Shown: positions 1 to 8,732 of the stretch, one piece after another
How positions within the stretch are numbered: position 1 is the stretch's first letter
How the letters are laid out: every line of letters begins with the position of its first letter
Origin: Paenibacillus nasutitermitis
GTDB taxonomy: Bacteria > Bacillota > Bacilli > Paenibacillales > Paenibacillaceae
Length of the DNA: 64,000 nucleotides
NCBI RefSeq assembly: GCF_014641075.1
Contig: NZ_BMHP01000002.1
Span: 1,116,001-1,180,000 of the forward strand
Direction of reading: 5' to 3'
Notes under the pieces: model-generated
Database searches by the model: none
Seen by the model: the letters and a program-made list of their open reading frames with translations, nothing else
Told to the model about the DNA's origin: nothing
Program-made: the position numbers and the translations under genes

Positions 1-182
1 TCATCCTTGGCTTCAAAATGGTCGGATACCGCTTCTGATTCGTTCATCGCCAAACTGCTTTTATCCGCTGCTTGTTCATCTTTGTTATTGGATGAGCATG
101 CCGCCGACAATAACAGACTTACAGCGGCAGCAGCAGCAAACATCATTCTCAGCCATTTTTTCTTTTGCTTTACGCTCTTCAT
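1..182 (-). CDS. Lipoprotein, N-terminal fragment
   Basis: Only the first ~60 codons lie in the window; the gene runs off the left edge. The product starts with a basic stretch (MKSVKQKKKW), then a hydrophobic segment ending in a lipobox-like LSAAC, then a Ser/Asn/Asp/Glu-rich linker. That is a type II lipoprotein signal, so the mature protein should be lipidated at Cys and anchored on the outer face of the membrane. An AGGGGG ribosome-binding site precedes the ATG. It lies downstream of ahcY in the same direction but is separated by a strong terminator, so it is probably its own unit. The fragment is too short to name a family; DUF4349-type lipoproteins have similar N-termini, but this is only a guess. 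Confidence 0.75.
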   Translation of the reverse strand, partial: MKSVKQKKKWLRMMFAAAAAVSLLLSAACSSNNKDEQAADKSSLAMNESEAVSDHFEAKD

Positions 183-308
183 TCTCGTGCCCCCTTTTTT
201 GAAAATTGTGGTTATTTTTTTGTTATTTTCTAGACGGCAGAACATTGAAATAGGTTGCACAGCGGGTGTGCGGGCGCCTCCTATTCCCCGGGGACTGAGA
301 AACGATCA

Positions 309-356
309 CAAAAAAACCGTTTGCCGGATTCCGAGGAATCATGCAAACGGTTTTTT
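309..356 (-). terminator. Rho-independent terminator of bshC-ahcY
   Basis: Inverted repeat AACCGTTTGC / GCAAACGGTT around a loop that can form a second small stem, with a T7 run on the minus strand just after the ahcY stop. A/T runs flank both sides, so it could also act on the plus strand. Confidence 0.85.
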
Positions 357-369
357 ATTGAAGCTAGGC

Positions 370-1650
370 TTAATGCTCGGTCCAGCTTTCGAGATACGCC
401 TTCTGTTCGGCAGTGAGCTTGTCGATCCCCATACCCAGAGCCTCCAGCTTGTACTGCGCCACCTGCTGGTCAAGCTCGTAAGGGACATTGACCACCTTCG
501 CGCCGATTTCTTTATAGTTGTCGTTCACATATTTAAGCGAGATTGCCTGCAAGGCGAAGGTCATATCCATAATCTCCGCCGGATGTCCGTCCCCTGCGGC
601 CAGGTTGACCAGACGTCCCTCCGCCAGGAGGTAAATACTGCGTCCGTCTTTTAATTTAAACTCTTCGATATTCCGCCTTACCGTGCGTTTGGTTGCTGTT
701 AAGGCTTCAAGCTCAGGCTTGTTGACTTCGATATCGAAATGGCCGGCATTGCACAGAATTGCGCCGGTCTTCATCACTTCGTAATGCTCGCCGCGAATGA
801 CATCGCGATTGCCTGTGACGGTAACGAAAATATCGCCAACCTTGGCCGCCTCAATCATCGGCAGAACGGTGAAGCCGTCCATGTATGCTTCAACCGCGCG
901 GATCGGATCAATTTCCGTTACCACGACATTCGCACCCAAGCCTTTGGCACGCATGGCGACACCTTTGCCGCACCAGCCGTAGCCGACAACAACGGCTGTT
1001 TTGCCCGCTGCTACCAGGTTGGTCGTCCGGTTGATGCCGTCCCAGACCGATTGTCCGGTACCGTACCGGTTGTCAAACAAATATTTACAAAACGCATCAT
1101 TTACCGCGACGACCGGAAATTTCAGCGAATTTTCCTTTTCCATCGCCTTCAGACGCAAAATACCTGTCGTCGTTTCTTCTGCACCGCCGCGTACCTGCGC
1201 CATCAAATCAGGACGTTCCGCGTGGAGGATCGACACGAAATCGCCGCCGTCATCAATGATCAGATCCGGTTTGTTTTCCAGCGCCTTAACCATCAACGCT
1301 TTGTATTCCTTGGGATCCGGATTGTATTTCGCAAAAACGGTAATGCCATCCTCTACAAGCGCGGCACAGACATCATCCTGCGTGGACAGCGGGTTGCTTC
1401 CCGTTATCGTGACTTCAGCACCTCCGGCTTTGACAACTTTCGCCAGATAAGCGGTTTTGGCTTCCAGATGAAGCGAAATCGACACTTTAAGTCCCTTGAA
1501 TGGCTGTTCTTTCTCAAACTGCTCGCGGATCCGGTTCAATACCGGCATATGAGCGGCAACCCAATCAATCTTCAAATGTCCTTCCGGCGCCAACGCCAGA
1601 TCCGTTATAATGCTTGCTTTTTTTGATTCTACGGTCAATTTCTCCAGCAT
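370..1650 (-). CDS. ahcY: Adenosylhomocysteinase (S-adenosyl-L-homocysteine hydrolase)
   Basis: Cytosolic NAD-dependent enzyme that splits S-adenosylhomocysteine into adenosine and homocysteine, closing the activated methyl cycle. The 426-residue product carries the family signature DNRYGTGQS near residue 195 and the NAD-binding GYGWCGKG near residue 225. HFDIEV and the C-terminal AAGDGHP segment are also typical. Full length for the shorter bacterial form. It starts 5 nt after the bshC stop, so the two are probably co-transcribed, and it is closed by the terminator at 309-356. The AGAGAGG ribosome site lies almost on the start codon, so the true start could differ by a few codons. Many Bacillus species use the Pfs/LuxS route instead; this organism has the one-step route. 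Confidence 0.95.
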   Translation of the reverse strand: MLEKLTVESKKASIITDLALAPEGHLKIDWVAAHMPVLNRIREQFEKEQPFKGLKVSISLHLEAKTAYLAKVVKAGGAEVTITGSNPLSTQDDVCAALVEDGITVFAKYNPDPKEYKALMVKALENKPDLIIDDGGDFVSILHAERPDLMAQVRGGAEETTTGILRLKAMEKENSLKFPVVAVNDAFCKYLFDNRYGTGQSVWDGINRTTNLVAAGKTAVVVGYGWCGKGVAMRAKGLGANVVVTEIDPIRAVEAYMDGFTVLPMIEAAKVGDIFVTVTGNRDVIRGEHYEVMKTGAILCNAGHFDIEVNKPELEALTATKRTVRRNIEEFKLKDGRSIYLLAEGRLVNLAAGDGHPAEIMDMTFALQAISLKYVNDNYKEIGAKVVNVPYELDQQVAQYKLEALGMGIDKLTAEQKAYLESWTEH

Positions 1651-1655
1651 CCTCT

Positions 1656-3317
1656 CTATATATAAATAATTCGGTGTCCACCGCTGCGGTCCAGCGGCAG
1701 TTCAAGCAGCCGTTCAAGCCAGCTGCGGCCATATAAATTCCAGTATACCAATGCATTCACGACCCGCTCCTGCGGTTGTCCGTCCGGCCAAAGGCTTCCG
1801 GCTATCCGGTCCAACTGCCGGGTAACCGTTTCAAACCGCCTGGCATGAGCCTCTTTCGTTCGCTTCTCCAAATATTCGATCTGCTCGTTAATACGCCGCT
1901 TGTTGTCTTCGCCCAATACGGTAAGTCCCGGCTCAATGGAACCGATCGTGTCCAGTAAAGGATCGTACATCTCGGCAAAATATCGTTTCGCCTCTTCAAA
2001 ACGGCTGTCAATATCGATATGATCCTGCTCTTTCAGCCATGTATTCTTCCTCTCCGTGAAGCGGAAGGCCACATCCTCCAGTGTTAAATCGAATTTCAAC
2101 ATATGCTTGGAGACGGCCCCTTCCATCAAAGTGAAGGACATTCGGGGCAATATTACCGGCATTTGCATATCCAGCAGGCTGAATGCCGGGGCTGTAACCG
2201 CCCAATAGGCAATTTCACCGGCCCCCAGCACCGCGGCCAGAACAGGCAGCACATAATCCTGCATCAGCGGGCGCGTCAGCACATTGTTGCTGAGCCGATC
2301 AGGCGTTTCATCCGCGATGGACAGCAATTCTTCACGCGAGCAGGAAAAGGTCCCCTTGCGGTTCTCAAATCTTCCGCCGCGTTTGTAGAGCAGGGTTCTC
2401 TCCGGATTGCCGGTATCTTCTTCTCCTTCCGGCACATCCATAAACAGGAATATATTCGCGCAGCCCTCCTGTGCATCCGCCTGGGGCGCGAAACCCAGCC
2501 CGCTGACGGTTTCCACACCGGCTAAATAAGCTTGCTCCAGCTCATCGTTGCGCTCGATCATCCGGCGGAACATCGGCGCCTCCAGCTCTCTGAGGGCAGG
2601 ATCATCCGAATCCAGAAGAACCAGGCCCTGCTCTCCGAACATCCAGCCCATCATCAGGGCAAACAAATCCGTCATCGAGCGGGATTGTTCGCCAAACGCG
2701 GCCATTTTGCGGATCAGCTCGGGTTTGAAGGCGGTATCCGGCAAAGATTCTTTTAATTCTTTGATGAGTGCGTCCAAAGCTGCAGAAGTTACCTCCGTAC
2801 GGCTGACGGATGTCCGCGAGCCCGAAGGACGGTCTACGGCGATTTTGCGGATTTCGTTCTCTTCATCATAAACAAAGGCATGATTGGCCTCATCCCAGTC
2901 ATGATCTTCTCCCGCTATCCAGAAAACCGGCACCACTGTCTCACCCGTGAGTCGCGAGGCCTCCCTTGCCGCAGCCAGAATCGTAACCGCTTTATGTATG
3001 ACCAGTAGCGGTCCTGTCCATAGCCCGGCTTGCTGTCCTCCCACGACGACGGATGCCCCTTTTGCAATAGCGGCAATATTAATCATTACGGAGCTATTCG
3101 CGTTGAATCTTGTATTATAGCGCTCCAGCATAACCGCCAAACGGTCGGCCGGAATTCGACGGGTTTCATGTGCTTTCAACTGGTTGAGCCTATTCGTCCA
3201 TGCCTTGTCATCTATAGGGTGACTGCCGAATATTCCCTCCACTTTCGGGTTTGTCCGTTTCACATATTGTTCGGTTAACGGCTGACCGAAAGGCAGCTGC
3301 ACCGATTCCATTTCCAT
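1656..3317 (-). CDS. bshC: Putative cysteine ligase BshC (bacillithiol biosynthesis)
   Basis: BshC adds cysteine to GlcN-malate in the last step of synthesis of bacillithiol, the main low-molecular-weight thiol of many Firmicutes. The ~553-residue product shows the family blocks GGQQAGLWTGPLL, PVFWIAGEDHDW and VLPVLAAVLG, followed by a C-terminal coiled-coil region, and matches the usual length of about 540. Start: ATG at 3317 is chosen because the family begins close to this point; an in-frame TTG at 3329 lies nearer the GGGAAGG ribosome site and is an alternative. ahcY follows after 5 nt. In Bacillus this gene lies near panE and a DUF3397 gene, as it does here. Confidence 0.93.
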   Translation of the reverse strand: MEMESVQLPFGQPLTEQYVKRTNPKVEGIFGSHPIDDKAWTNRLNQLKAHETRRIPADRLAVMLERYNTRFNANSSVMINIAAIAKGASVVVGGQQAGLWTGPLLVIHKAVTILAAAREASRLTGETVVPVFWIAGEDHDWDEANHAFVYDEENEIRKIAVDRPSGSRTSVSRTEVTSAALDALIKELKESLPDTAFKPELIRKMAAFGEQSRSMTDLFALMMGWMFGEQGLVLLDSDDPALRELEAPMFRRMIERNDELEQAYLAGVETVSGLGFAPQADAQEGCANIFLFMDVPEGEEDTGNPERTLLYKRGGRFENRKGTFSCSREELLSIADETPDRLSNNVLTRPLMQDYVLPVLAAVLGAGEIAYWAVTAPAFSLLDMQMPVILPRMSFTLMEGAVSKHMLKFDLTLEDVAFRFTERKNTWLKEQDHIDIDSRFEEAKRYFAEMYDPLLDTIGSIEPGLTVLGEDNKRRINEQIEYLEKRTKEAHARRFETVTRQLDRIAGSLWPDGQPQERVVNALVYWNLYGRSWLERLLELPLDRSGGHRIIYI

Positions 3318-3440
3318 GTACAGTGTCAACCTTCCCTCTATTCATCGTCTGTGTTCGTAATATATACCTGCAACTTAAACAAAGCACTATAGAAAAGAAA
3401 GCATTTTTTCTCATTGTACACAACCCGGAGCGCACCGTCA

Positions 3441-3477
3441 AAAAGAAAATCGCCTCCCGCTGACAGGGAGACGACTC
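3441..3477 (-). terminator. Terminator of panE-DUF3397
   Basis: Stem TCGCCTCCC / GGGAGACGA (one G-T pair) with a 7-nt loop, followed on the minus strand by a T-rich run (TTTTCTTTTT). It separates the DUF3397 gene from bshC. Confidence 0.75.
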
Positions 3478-3497
3478 ACTTTATTATAGCCTCCAAT

Positions 3498-3887
3498 TTA
3501 AGCGGTAAATAGACTTTTGCCTATTCCGATGCACATCAGCAGCACATATAAAATAGCCATCAGGAAAAATCCCAGCCGCCAGACCGCTCTGCCGACACGC
3601 TTGAAATCAAGGATACCTTTAGCCCTGTACTGCACATTGCCGAGCAGCCCTCCGCCCAGCAGGAAGACCAGAAGAATCCCATACAAACCGAAATTGCTGT
3701 GAAAGATCCGATTGAACAAAACCGCCACACAGCCGATCAACAACGCTGTCGTGGCATCCATGGCCAGACGGAGCGCCCGCTTGCGGTCGCCGCTTATGGA
3801 CGCGTAGCCAAAATAAATGAGAATAAAAGGCACGACCGGAATCATGGCCAGCGCGGCATAGACATTTTTGACACTTTCCCAAAGCAA
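3498..3887 (-). CDS. DUF3397 family membrane protein
   Basis: A 129-residue protein with four likely transmembrane helices (about residues 10-30, 42-62, 66-84 and 104-124) joined by short basic loops. Size, topology and position next to panE and bshC fit the DUF3397 family of Bacillales; its function is unknown. It begins 27 nt after the panE stop and shares its terminator. The start is TTG, about 15 nt after GAGAGGAG, which is a long spacing, so translation may be weak or coupled to panE. Confidence 0.7.
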   Translation of the reverse strand: MLWESVKNVYAALAMIPVVPFILIYFGYASISGDRKRALRLAMDATTALLIGCVAVLFNRIFHSNFGLYGILLVFLLGGGLLGNVQYRAKGILDFKRVGRAVWRLGFFLMAILYVLLMCIGIGKSLFTA

Positions 3888-3914
3888 TTGTATAACGGCC
3901 GACTCCTCTCGCCA

Positions 3915-4856
3915 TTAGCTCATGGATAACGATTTGACCGCAGTCGTTACGGCATCATTTAAAGGAGAAGGCAATCCTTGCCTCCTTGCAATCAAGGAAA
4001 TCCCTCCATTGATCCAGTCGATTTCCGTTGTCCGGCCGGCTTTAACATCCCGCAGCATGGAGGATTCATTTTCCGCCGTTTGCTTGCAGACCTGCAGCAG
4101 ACGCTGCCAGGAATTGCTATCGGCTTTCATTCCCGATGCAAGCAGGATCTTCTCCGTTTCGGCATGCAAAGCTGCCATCTCTTCTTTCAATCGGCCATCC
4201 TCTGCCAGTGCCCCGTTACGAATACCATAAATCGCGGTAAGCGGATTTATAACCGCATTCATTAATAATTTCTCATAGACCCGATTACCCATGTCATTCG
4301 ACAGTTCCGCCTCAATTCCTGCCGCATAGAGCGTTTTCAACAACATTTTTTGCGGATTGCGATCTTTTTCGGCCCCTTTTGGCCATTTGCCAAAAGTAAT
4401 CACGCCATGTCCGGTATAACGCACATGCCGCTCATTCACACGCAGGGCGCCTTCTGTAGTCACCGCGGCATAAAGCGGATTGCCAGGGAAAGCGGCCTCC
4501 AGCCGCTCCATATGTCCAATACCATTCTGCAAAGCAAGCAAGGAGGCCTCTCCTGCCAGCAAGCCGGAATCTTTCAGCTTGTCCATAAACGCATCATTCA
4601 AATGCGCCTGCTTTACCGTAAGCCATATCCAATCTCTTGCAGACGGCTGCAAAAGAGAGCCTGCTTGATCCAAGCTTGCAGCGGGTACAGGACCACTTAT
4701 GCTCTGGCGGTCTGCTTTGTCCAGGCAAATTCCGTCCCTGAGCGCTATTGCCTGCTTCTCCCCGCGCGTGATCATTGCCACTGAAGCTCCGCCGGCCGCC
4801 AGCCTGGCGGCATACATCAGCCCAAGCGAGCCGGCGCCTATAATTATGATTCGCAT
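3915..4856 (-). CDS. panE: 2-dehydropantoate 2-reductase (ketopantoate reductase)
   Basis: Reduces 2-dehydropantoate to pantoate with NADPH on the route to pantothenate and coenzyme A. The 313-residue product opens with the Rossmann motif IIIIGAGSLG. A catalytic-Lys segment (VKQAHL) follows near residue 92, with LQNGIGHME after it; the C-terminal helical domain has KLLMNAVINPLTAI and DWINGGI. The ATG at 4856 has a good GAGAAGGAAG site 7 nt upstream; the reading frame is open further upstream, but an N-terminal extension would have no family support. It is followed by the DUF3397 gene. The assignment within the ApbA/PanE family is by similarity only; some paralogs reduce other 2-oxoacids. Confidence 0.88.
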   Translation of the reverse strand: MRIIIIGAGSLGLMYAARLAAGGASVAMITRGEKQAIALRDGICLDKADRQSISGPVPAASLDQAGSLLQPSARDWIWLTVKQAHLNDAFMDKLKDSGLLAGEASLLALQNGIGHMERLEAAFPGNPLYAAVTTEGALRVNERHVRYTGHGVITFGKWPKGAEKDRNPQKMLLKTLYAAGIEAELSNDMGNRVYEKLLMNAVINPLTAIYGIRNGALAEDGRLKEEMAALHAETEKILLASGMKADSNSWQRLLQVCKQTAENESSMLRDVKAGRTTEIDWINGGISLIARRQGLPSPLNDAVTTAVKSLSMS

Positions 4857-4907
4857 CGCTTTACTTCCTTCTCTGTTCATTGTACGTGTATCGTAACATC
4901 CCGGCAG

Positions 4908-4948
4908 CAAAAAATCCCGCCATTCCTGATCGGATAGGCGAGATTTCT
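4908..4948 (-). terminator. Terminator of the rsfA-like gene
   Basis: Inverted repeat AAATCTCGCC / GGCGGGATTT (one G-T pair) read on the minus strand, running into a T6 tract, 18 nt after the stop codon. Confidence 0.75.
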
Positions 4949-4965
4949 TTGTCGCGGATATTGTG

Positions 4966-5613
4966 TTATTCAATACGCTCGAGATTGCCGTTGGCATCCA
5001 TTTTAAACCTCGGCTTGGATTCATCATCCTCCGTCAATACGGTCAGCCTTCGGGCACGGTCCATAATCTGGATCAATGTTTTGTAATCGTCATTGACCGT
5101 CCGGTAGTCCGTCTGAGCGCTGTTGACTTCAAGCGACAGCTTTTGATTTTGTTCACGCAGGGTGTACAGTTCTTCATCCTTCTCCCGGACATCCCGCTCC
5201 AGCGTTTTAATTTGCCTTGTGAGCTCCTGATAAGTCCCTTTCCATTGACGAAGAAAACGAATGACCATATCAATGGATAGCGATTCTTCCGTCAGCGGTT
5301 CATTCTTGTACGTGCGTTCTTCCCCTTCAATCACGGCAACCGACGACACATGGGGAGCCGCCATAAACGTTTGTTTTTTCATATAGTTCCGTTTTTGACG
5401 CTGTTGTTTTGCAATTTGTATCGCTTCTTCATAACGCTTGCGGACGCAACTGTTCCAACGAAAACCACAGGCGGCTGAAGTCCGGGCGATCCGTTCACCC
5501 ACTTCATCGAAAGCGGCCAGTTGTGTGCTGCCTTCGCGAATATGACGCAGGGTAACCTCGGCGAGGATGAGATCGTCATCCGGGCTCCATGCATCTTGTC
5601 TGACTGCTGTCAT
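4966..5613 (-). CDS. rsfA: RsfA/YlbO-family transcriptional regulator
   Basis: A 215-residue DNA-binding protein. Residues 1-60 form a Myb/SANT-like region (RQDAWSPDDDLILAEVTLRH, then GFRWNSCVRKRYEEAI), as in the prespore regulator RsfA. The C-terminal half (about 120-190) is a coiled coil rich in Glu/Lys/Gln heptads, likely for dimerisation. In Bacillus subtilis RsfA tunes sigma-F genes in the forespore, and a paralog YlbO lies beside ylbQ (panE) as here, so ylbO may be the better name. The start at 5613 has a TAGGAGG site 10 nt upstream. It is a single-gene unit with its own terminator. Confidence 0.82.
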   Translation of the reverse strand: MTAVRQDAWSPDDDLILAEVTLRHIREGSTQLAAFDEVGERIARTSAACGFRWNSCVRKRYEEAIQIAKQQRQKRNYMKKQTFMAAPHVSSVAVIEGEERTYKNEPLTEESLSIDMVIRFLRQWKGTYQELTRQIKTLERDVREKDEELYTLREQNQKLSLEVNSAQTDYRTVNDDYKTLIQIMDRARRLTVLTEDDESKPRFKMDANGNLERIE

Positions 5614-5808
5614 GCAACGAAAACCTCCTAACATTAGGCGCTTACTTTATCTCTATGCTCTTGGTAGAGTTCATAGAATCTATCGGATACTAAATTGTAT
5701 ATCCATTTTTTCAGGAGCTCATACATGTTTTTGCCGGATTTGTCTCAAACTAAAGACCAAGCATGACCGAAAGGTTATAAAGTTTGCCATTTCGTCACGG
5801 GTAACCGG

Positions 5809-5837
5809 TTTACAGCGGTTTCCCAAAACGATATAAT
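5809..5837 (+). promoter_or_regulatory. Sigma-A promoter of the DUF2626 gene
   Basis: TTTACA at 5809-5814, a 17-nt spacer, then a perfect TATAAT at 5832-5837, about 47 nt before the start codon. Confidence 0.75.
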
Positions 5838-5883
5838 GGGCAATAGAAATCGGGTCTTGTACTTGCGAGAGGGGGATGAAATC

Positions 5884-6120
5884 ATGGCACGTATGTTTCG
5901 GGTGCTCGGCTTTTGGACGCTTGTCATTGCGCTGATGGCGTTTGCCGGCGACATGAACGAGATGGCGTTGTTGTTCTTTATCCAAACGGTCGTGTTTGTC
6001 CTGTTAGGCTATCTGAACTTTTCTGAAAAAACCTACATGCTGATGTTCTGGGGTTATATGTTTATCTCATTCGTCGGCTTCACGTATTGGACCGTATTCG
6101 TAATGGGCAACCCTTTCTAA
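5884..6120 (+). CDS. DUF2626 family small membrane protein
   Basis: A 78-residue protein with three hydrophobic segments (about residues 7-20, 27-43 and 48-72). It begins MARMFRVLGFW and ends in an aromatic helix. Length and motifs fit DUF2626, a family restricted to Bacillales with no known function. The start at 5884 has GAGGGGG 8 nt upstream; the longer frame from 5836 begins inside the promoter and is rejected. It is monocistronic: consensus promoter upstream, terminator 120 nt downstream. Confidence 0.82.
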   Translation: MARMFRVLGFWTLVIALMAFAGDMNEMALLFFIQTVVFVLLGYLNFSEKTYMLMFWGYMFISFVGFTYWTVFVMGNPF

Positions 6121-6242
6121 TCCTTCCTGTCGTGGGAAGACGAACCGGCTATTGCCATCTTGACGGAGGAATGTGTTTCTCCACCGATAATATCAGGCAA
6201 GGCGCAGGCCGAACGTAACCATCCTGGTATTCGATCCATAAG

Positions 6243-6295
6243 CAAAAAGGCTGCTGACGCCAGACAGGAAGTTCTGGGTGTAGCAGCCTTTTTTC
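6243..6295. terminator. Bidirectional terminator
   Basis: Stem AAGGCTGCT / AGCAGCCTT with A and T runs on both sides. It lies between the converging DUF2626 gene (plus) and the MidA-like gene (minus) and can serve both. 6121-6242 holds nothing else I can see. Confidence 0.8.
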
Positions 6296-6302
6296 TGTTT
6301 CT

Positions 6303-7487
6303 TTAATCCTTAACAAGCACCAGCACCTTGAAAATATCGCTCATCCCATCTCCCAGAAGAAGCTGTGCGATTGACCGGTTCCTTCTGGCTTCCTCGCCGA
6401 AGGGGTTGCTCCCGTCATGTGCAGCCAAATCATCCAGAATACCCTGATCGAGAAGGAAGCGTTTTTGCGTATCGTAATAGCCGACCCGCCAGCCTGTCCT
6501 GCCCGCAGCCCGCATAATGGCGGTAAAGTTCACATGGGCCGTGATATCCTGCTCTCCGACGGAATCAAAAGGATTCTCATGCGCGATATGATTCTTATAG
6601 CATCGCAGCGTCCCGTTCATCCGGTGCGGCGATTGAAGTTCAGCCGCCTCATGACCGTAATCCGCAATCACAAGTGCCCCCCTCCCGATGAGTGCGCCCA
6701 TAACCGCAATCCAGCGCTCTGCGTCAAGATTGACTTCAAACACCTGTCCTTCCTCCAGCTCCACATCATCGCAGGCCAGCGATTGTGCAAGGAGCGGATC
6801 GGACAAGGGCATATAAGCGTATTGAAAGGCGGCGGTACTGCCACTGTCCGCAATCGGCTCCAAGCCCACACTAGCAGCACCCAGCTCCCACAGCTTCCCT
6901 TCCACCTTGACGAGCCGATGCACGGGAAACGCATCAAGCAGCTCATTGGCCGCAACAACGAGCGGTCTTGGCCCCCACTGTACCATTTCAGCTTCAATAG
7001 GAGTCATAAATTGCAGGCCGGAAAATACGTGTTGCACCTGCTCCATCTCTACCCTTGCCGCAGATAGGTGGACAGGATTCATATCCACGACCGTATATGT
7101 CATCTCCGCCAGTGGCAGCTGCCCGCTACGTTTCCAGGCATCTGCCATCTGACGGGATAATCTCCCCGTCCCGGCCCCCCACTCGGCTACATCGATACCG
7201 CCTCCAAAAGACTCCGCAAGACGGCCGATGAACGCCGCCAGCTTCTCCCCCATGACCATGCCCAGAAACGGGCTTGTATAAAAGTCTCCCGATTTGCCTA
7301 CCCGTATGTCTCCGGAGCGGTAATAGCCCCATTGCCCGTCGTAAAGGCAAATCTCCATGTAATCGCGAAACGGGAGGCAGCGAACTGTCTTTTTGCTGCG
7401 GTTCCCGTTATCCCAGATCCAGCCCTGTACACCTTCGTTTTCGATTTTGCCGGCAATCCGCATTCGCAACAGCTCTTCTGCGTTCAA
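6303..7487 (-). CDS. SAM-dependent methyltransferase, MidA/NDUFAF7 family
   Basis: A 394-residue class I methyltransferase. SGDFYTSPFLGMVMGEKLA (about residues 66-84) and the SAM-binding loop VAEWGAGTGRLS (about 99-110) are typical of the DUF185 family. So are VVAANELLDAFPVHR (about 175-189), VIADYGHEAAE and the late DITAHVNF motif. The eukaryotic member NDUFAF7 methylates an arginine of complex I; substrates of the Firmicute members are not established. The start is TTG with GGAGGTAAG 6 nt upstream. It is the only gene of its transcript, ending at the terminator 6243-6295. Confidence 0.85.
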   Translation of the reverse strand: MNAEELLRMRIAGKIENEGVQGWIWDNGNRSKKTVRCLPFRDYMEICLYDGQWGYYRSGDIRVGKSGDFYTSPFLGMVMGEKLAAFIGRLAESFGGGIDVAEWGAGTGRLSRQMADAWKRSGQLPLAEMTYTVVDMNPVHLSAARVEMEQVQHVFSGLQFMTPIEAEMVQWGPRPLVVAANELLDAFPVHRLVKVEGKLWELGAASVGLEPIADSGSTAAFQYAYMPLSDPLLAQSLACDDVELEEGQVFEVNLDAERWIAVMGALIGRGALVIADYGHEAAELQSPHRMNGTLRCYKNHIAHENPFDSVGEQDITAHVNFTAIMRAAGRTGWRVGYYDTQKRFLLDQGILDDLAAHDGSNPFGEEARRNRSIAQLLLGDGMSDIFKVLVLVKD

Positions 7488-7632
7488 TAGTGCTTACCTC
7501 CATGACCTCCATGAGAAGGACAAAATAGCCATTTCAAGATATAATAGAAAATTATACCGCATATATTAAGGCAGCATAAATACATTTGTTTGGTGCAGCC
7601 GTGTATAGATTCACAAAGGGGGAGCTTTGCCG

Positions 7633-8721
7633 TTGAGAGCAACAAAACGCCGCCGGCTCCTGGCTTTCGCCGCCAGCGCCTTCGCTGTCTGGCTGACCAT
7701 CTTTCCCGTTCTCGCCCAGTCGCCGGAAGATGAAGAAATAAGGCGCATTATGGAGAAGAGCCTGTCCGTCGTTGAGCTGGACAAGGAAATCGCCCGCATT
7801 GCGGACCAGCAGAAGACGATTTCCGGTCAGCTGGATCAGACCCGCACGACGCTTGCGGACCAGGAGCAGGCGATGGACAAGCACAGGAAAGATGCCGGCG
7901 CTATACTGCGCGCCTATTATACGGGAGAACGCGATATTCTTATGAACGCCGTTCTGAATGCAGGCAATTTAACCGATCTGCTGACGATGCTGGACTATTT
8001 CAATTTTATTTTTTCGAGCGACAGGCAAACCATGAACCATTACAAGGAGCAATACCGCAGCCTTCAAAAAGGCGTTCAGCAGATGGATAAAGAATCCCGG
8101 CAGCTTGCGGATGTGGAAACGCGTTTGAAAGAACAGCGCGAACGCGTTCTCGCTCTCACCCGGGATGTGGACAGCAGCTTAAGCGGACGATCCGATGCCG
8201 ACAGGCTGCGCCTGATGATTTCGGAAATGACGGATTTCTGGAAAAATGTTGGCCTGTTTGAGGTCAGAAAATATTTCAGCGCATTGGCCAAGGCGATGAA
8301 AAACTTGCCGGATTGGGTTCAAAATGACAAGGACCTGCTGCAAATTGACGGTTTTAACTATACGCTGACGATACCCGAAGAGAAGCTGAATGCTTTTTTA
8401 CGCCAGCAAAATGAATTATTCCGCAACTTTGCATTTTCTTTTTCCGGCGGCGTCGTAACGGTTACCGGCCAGCGCGACGGACTGGAGGTCAAGCTCACGG
8501 GACGTTACACGGTAGAAGAAACGGATGAAGGGACCGCCATTTTGTTTCATGTTGAAGAACTGGTGTTCAACGGACTTGCCCTCCCTGATACAACCAGACA
8601 ATCGCTGGAGGATGAATTTGATCTGGGTTTCTATCCACAGCGGATAGTCTCGTTTCTCAAAGCAAAATCCGTATCGATTGAAGATGGCAATCTCATCGTA
8701 AAACTGGCGGTTAAGCTTTAA
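7633..8721 (+). CDS. Secreted coiled-coil protein of unknown function
   Basis: About 362 residues. A Sec signal peptide (RATKRRRLLAF, hydrophobic core to about residue 25, cut after a VLA-like site) precedes a long coiled coil (about 40-180). The coiled coil has heptad runs such as IARIADQQKTISGQLDQT and KEQRERVLALTRDVDSS. The first part resembles the coiled-coil N-termini of CwlO-type or PcsB-type hydrolases, including a RAYYTGERDILMNAVLNA-type segment. No NlpC/P60, CHAP or M23 catalytic domain follows. Instead a ~150-residue C-terminal domain is rich in beta strands, possibly a lipid-binding or SRPBCC-like fold (guess). Start: TTG at 7633, 8 nt after GGGGGAG; an in-frame TTG at 7627 is too close to it. 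Confidence 0.75.
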   Translation: MRATKRRRLLAFAASAFAVWLTIFPVLAQSPEDEEIRRIMEKSLSVVELDKEIARIADQQKTISGQLDQTRTTLADQEQAMDKHRKDAGAILRAYYTGERDILMNAVLNAGNLTDLLTMLDYFNFIFSSDRQTMNHYKEQYRSLQKGVQQMDKESRQLADVETRLKEQRERVLALTRDVDSSLSGRSDADRLRLMISEMTDFWKNVGLFEVRKYFSALAKAMKNLPDWVQNDKDLLQIDGFNYTLTIPEEKLNAFLRQQNELFRNFAFSFSGGVVTVTGQRDGLEVKLTGRYTVEETDEGTAILFHVEELVFNGLALPDTTRQSLEDEFDLGFYPQRIVSFLKAKSVSIEDGNLIVKLAVKL

Positions 8722-8732
8722 TTCCCTCCCTA

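Noticed and set aside
739..1626. 295-codon plus-strand open frame opposite ahcY
   Set aside because: Shadow of a highly conserved gene; no ribosome site and no recognisable motif.
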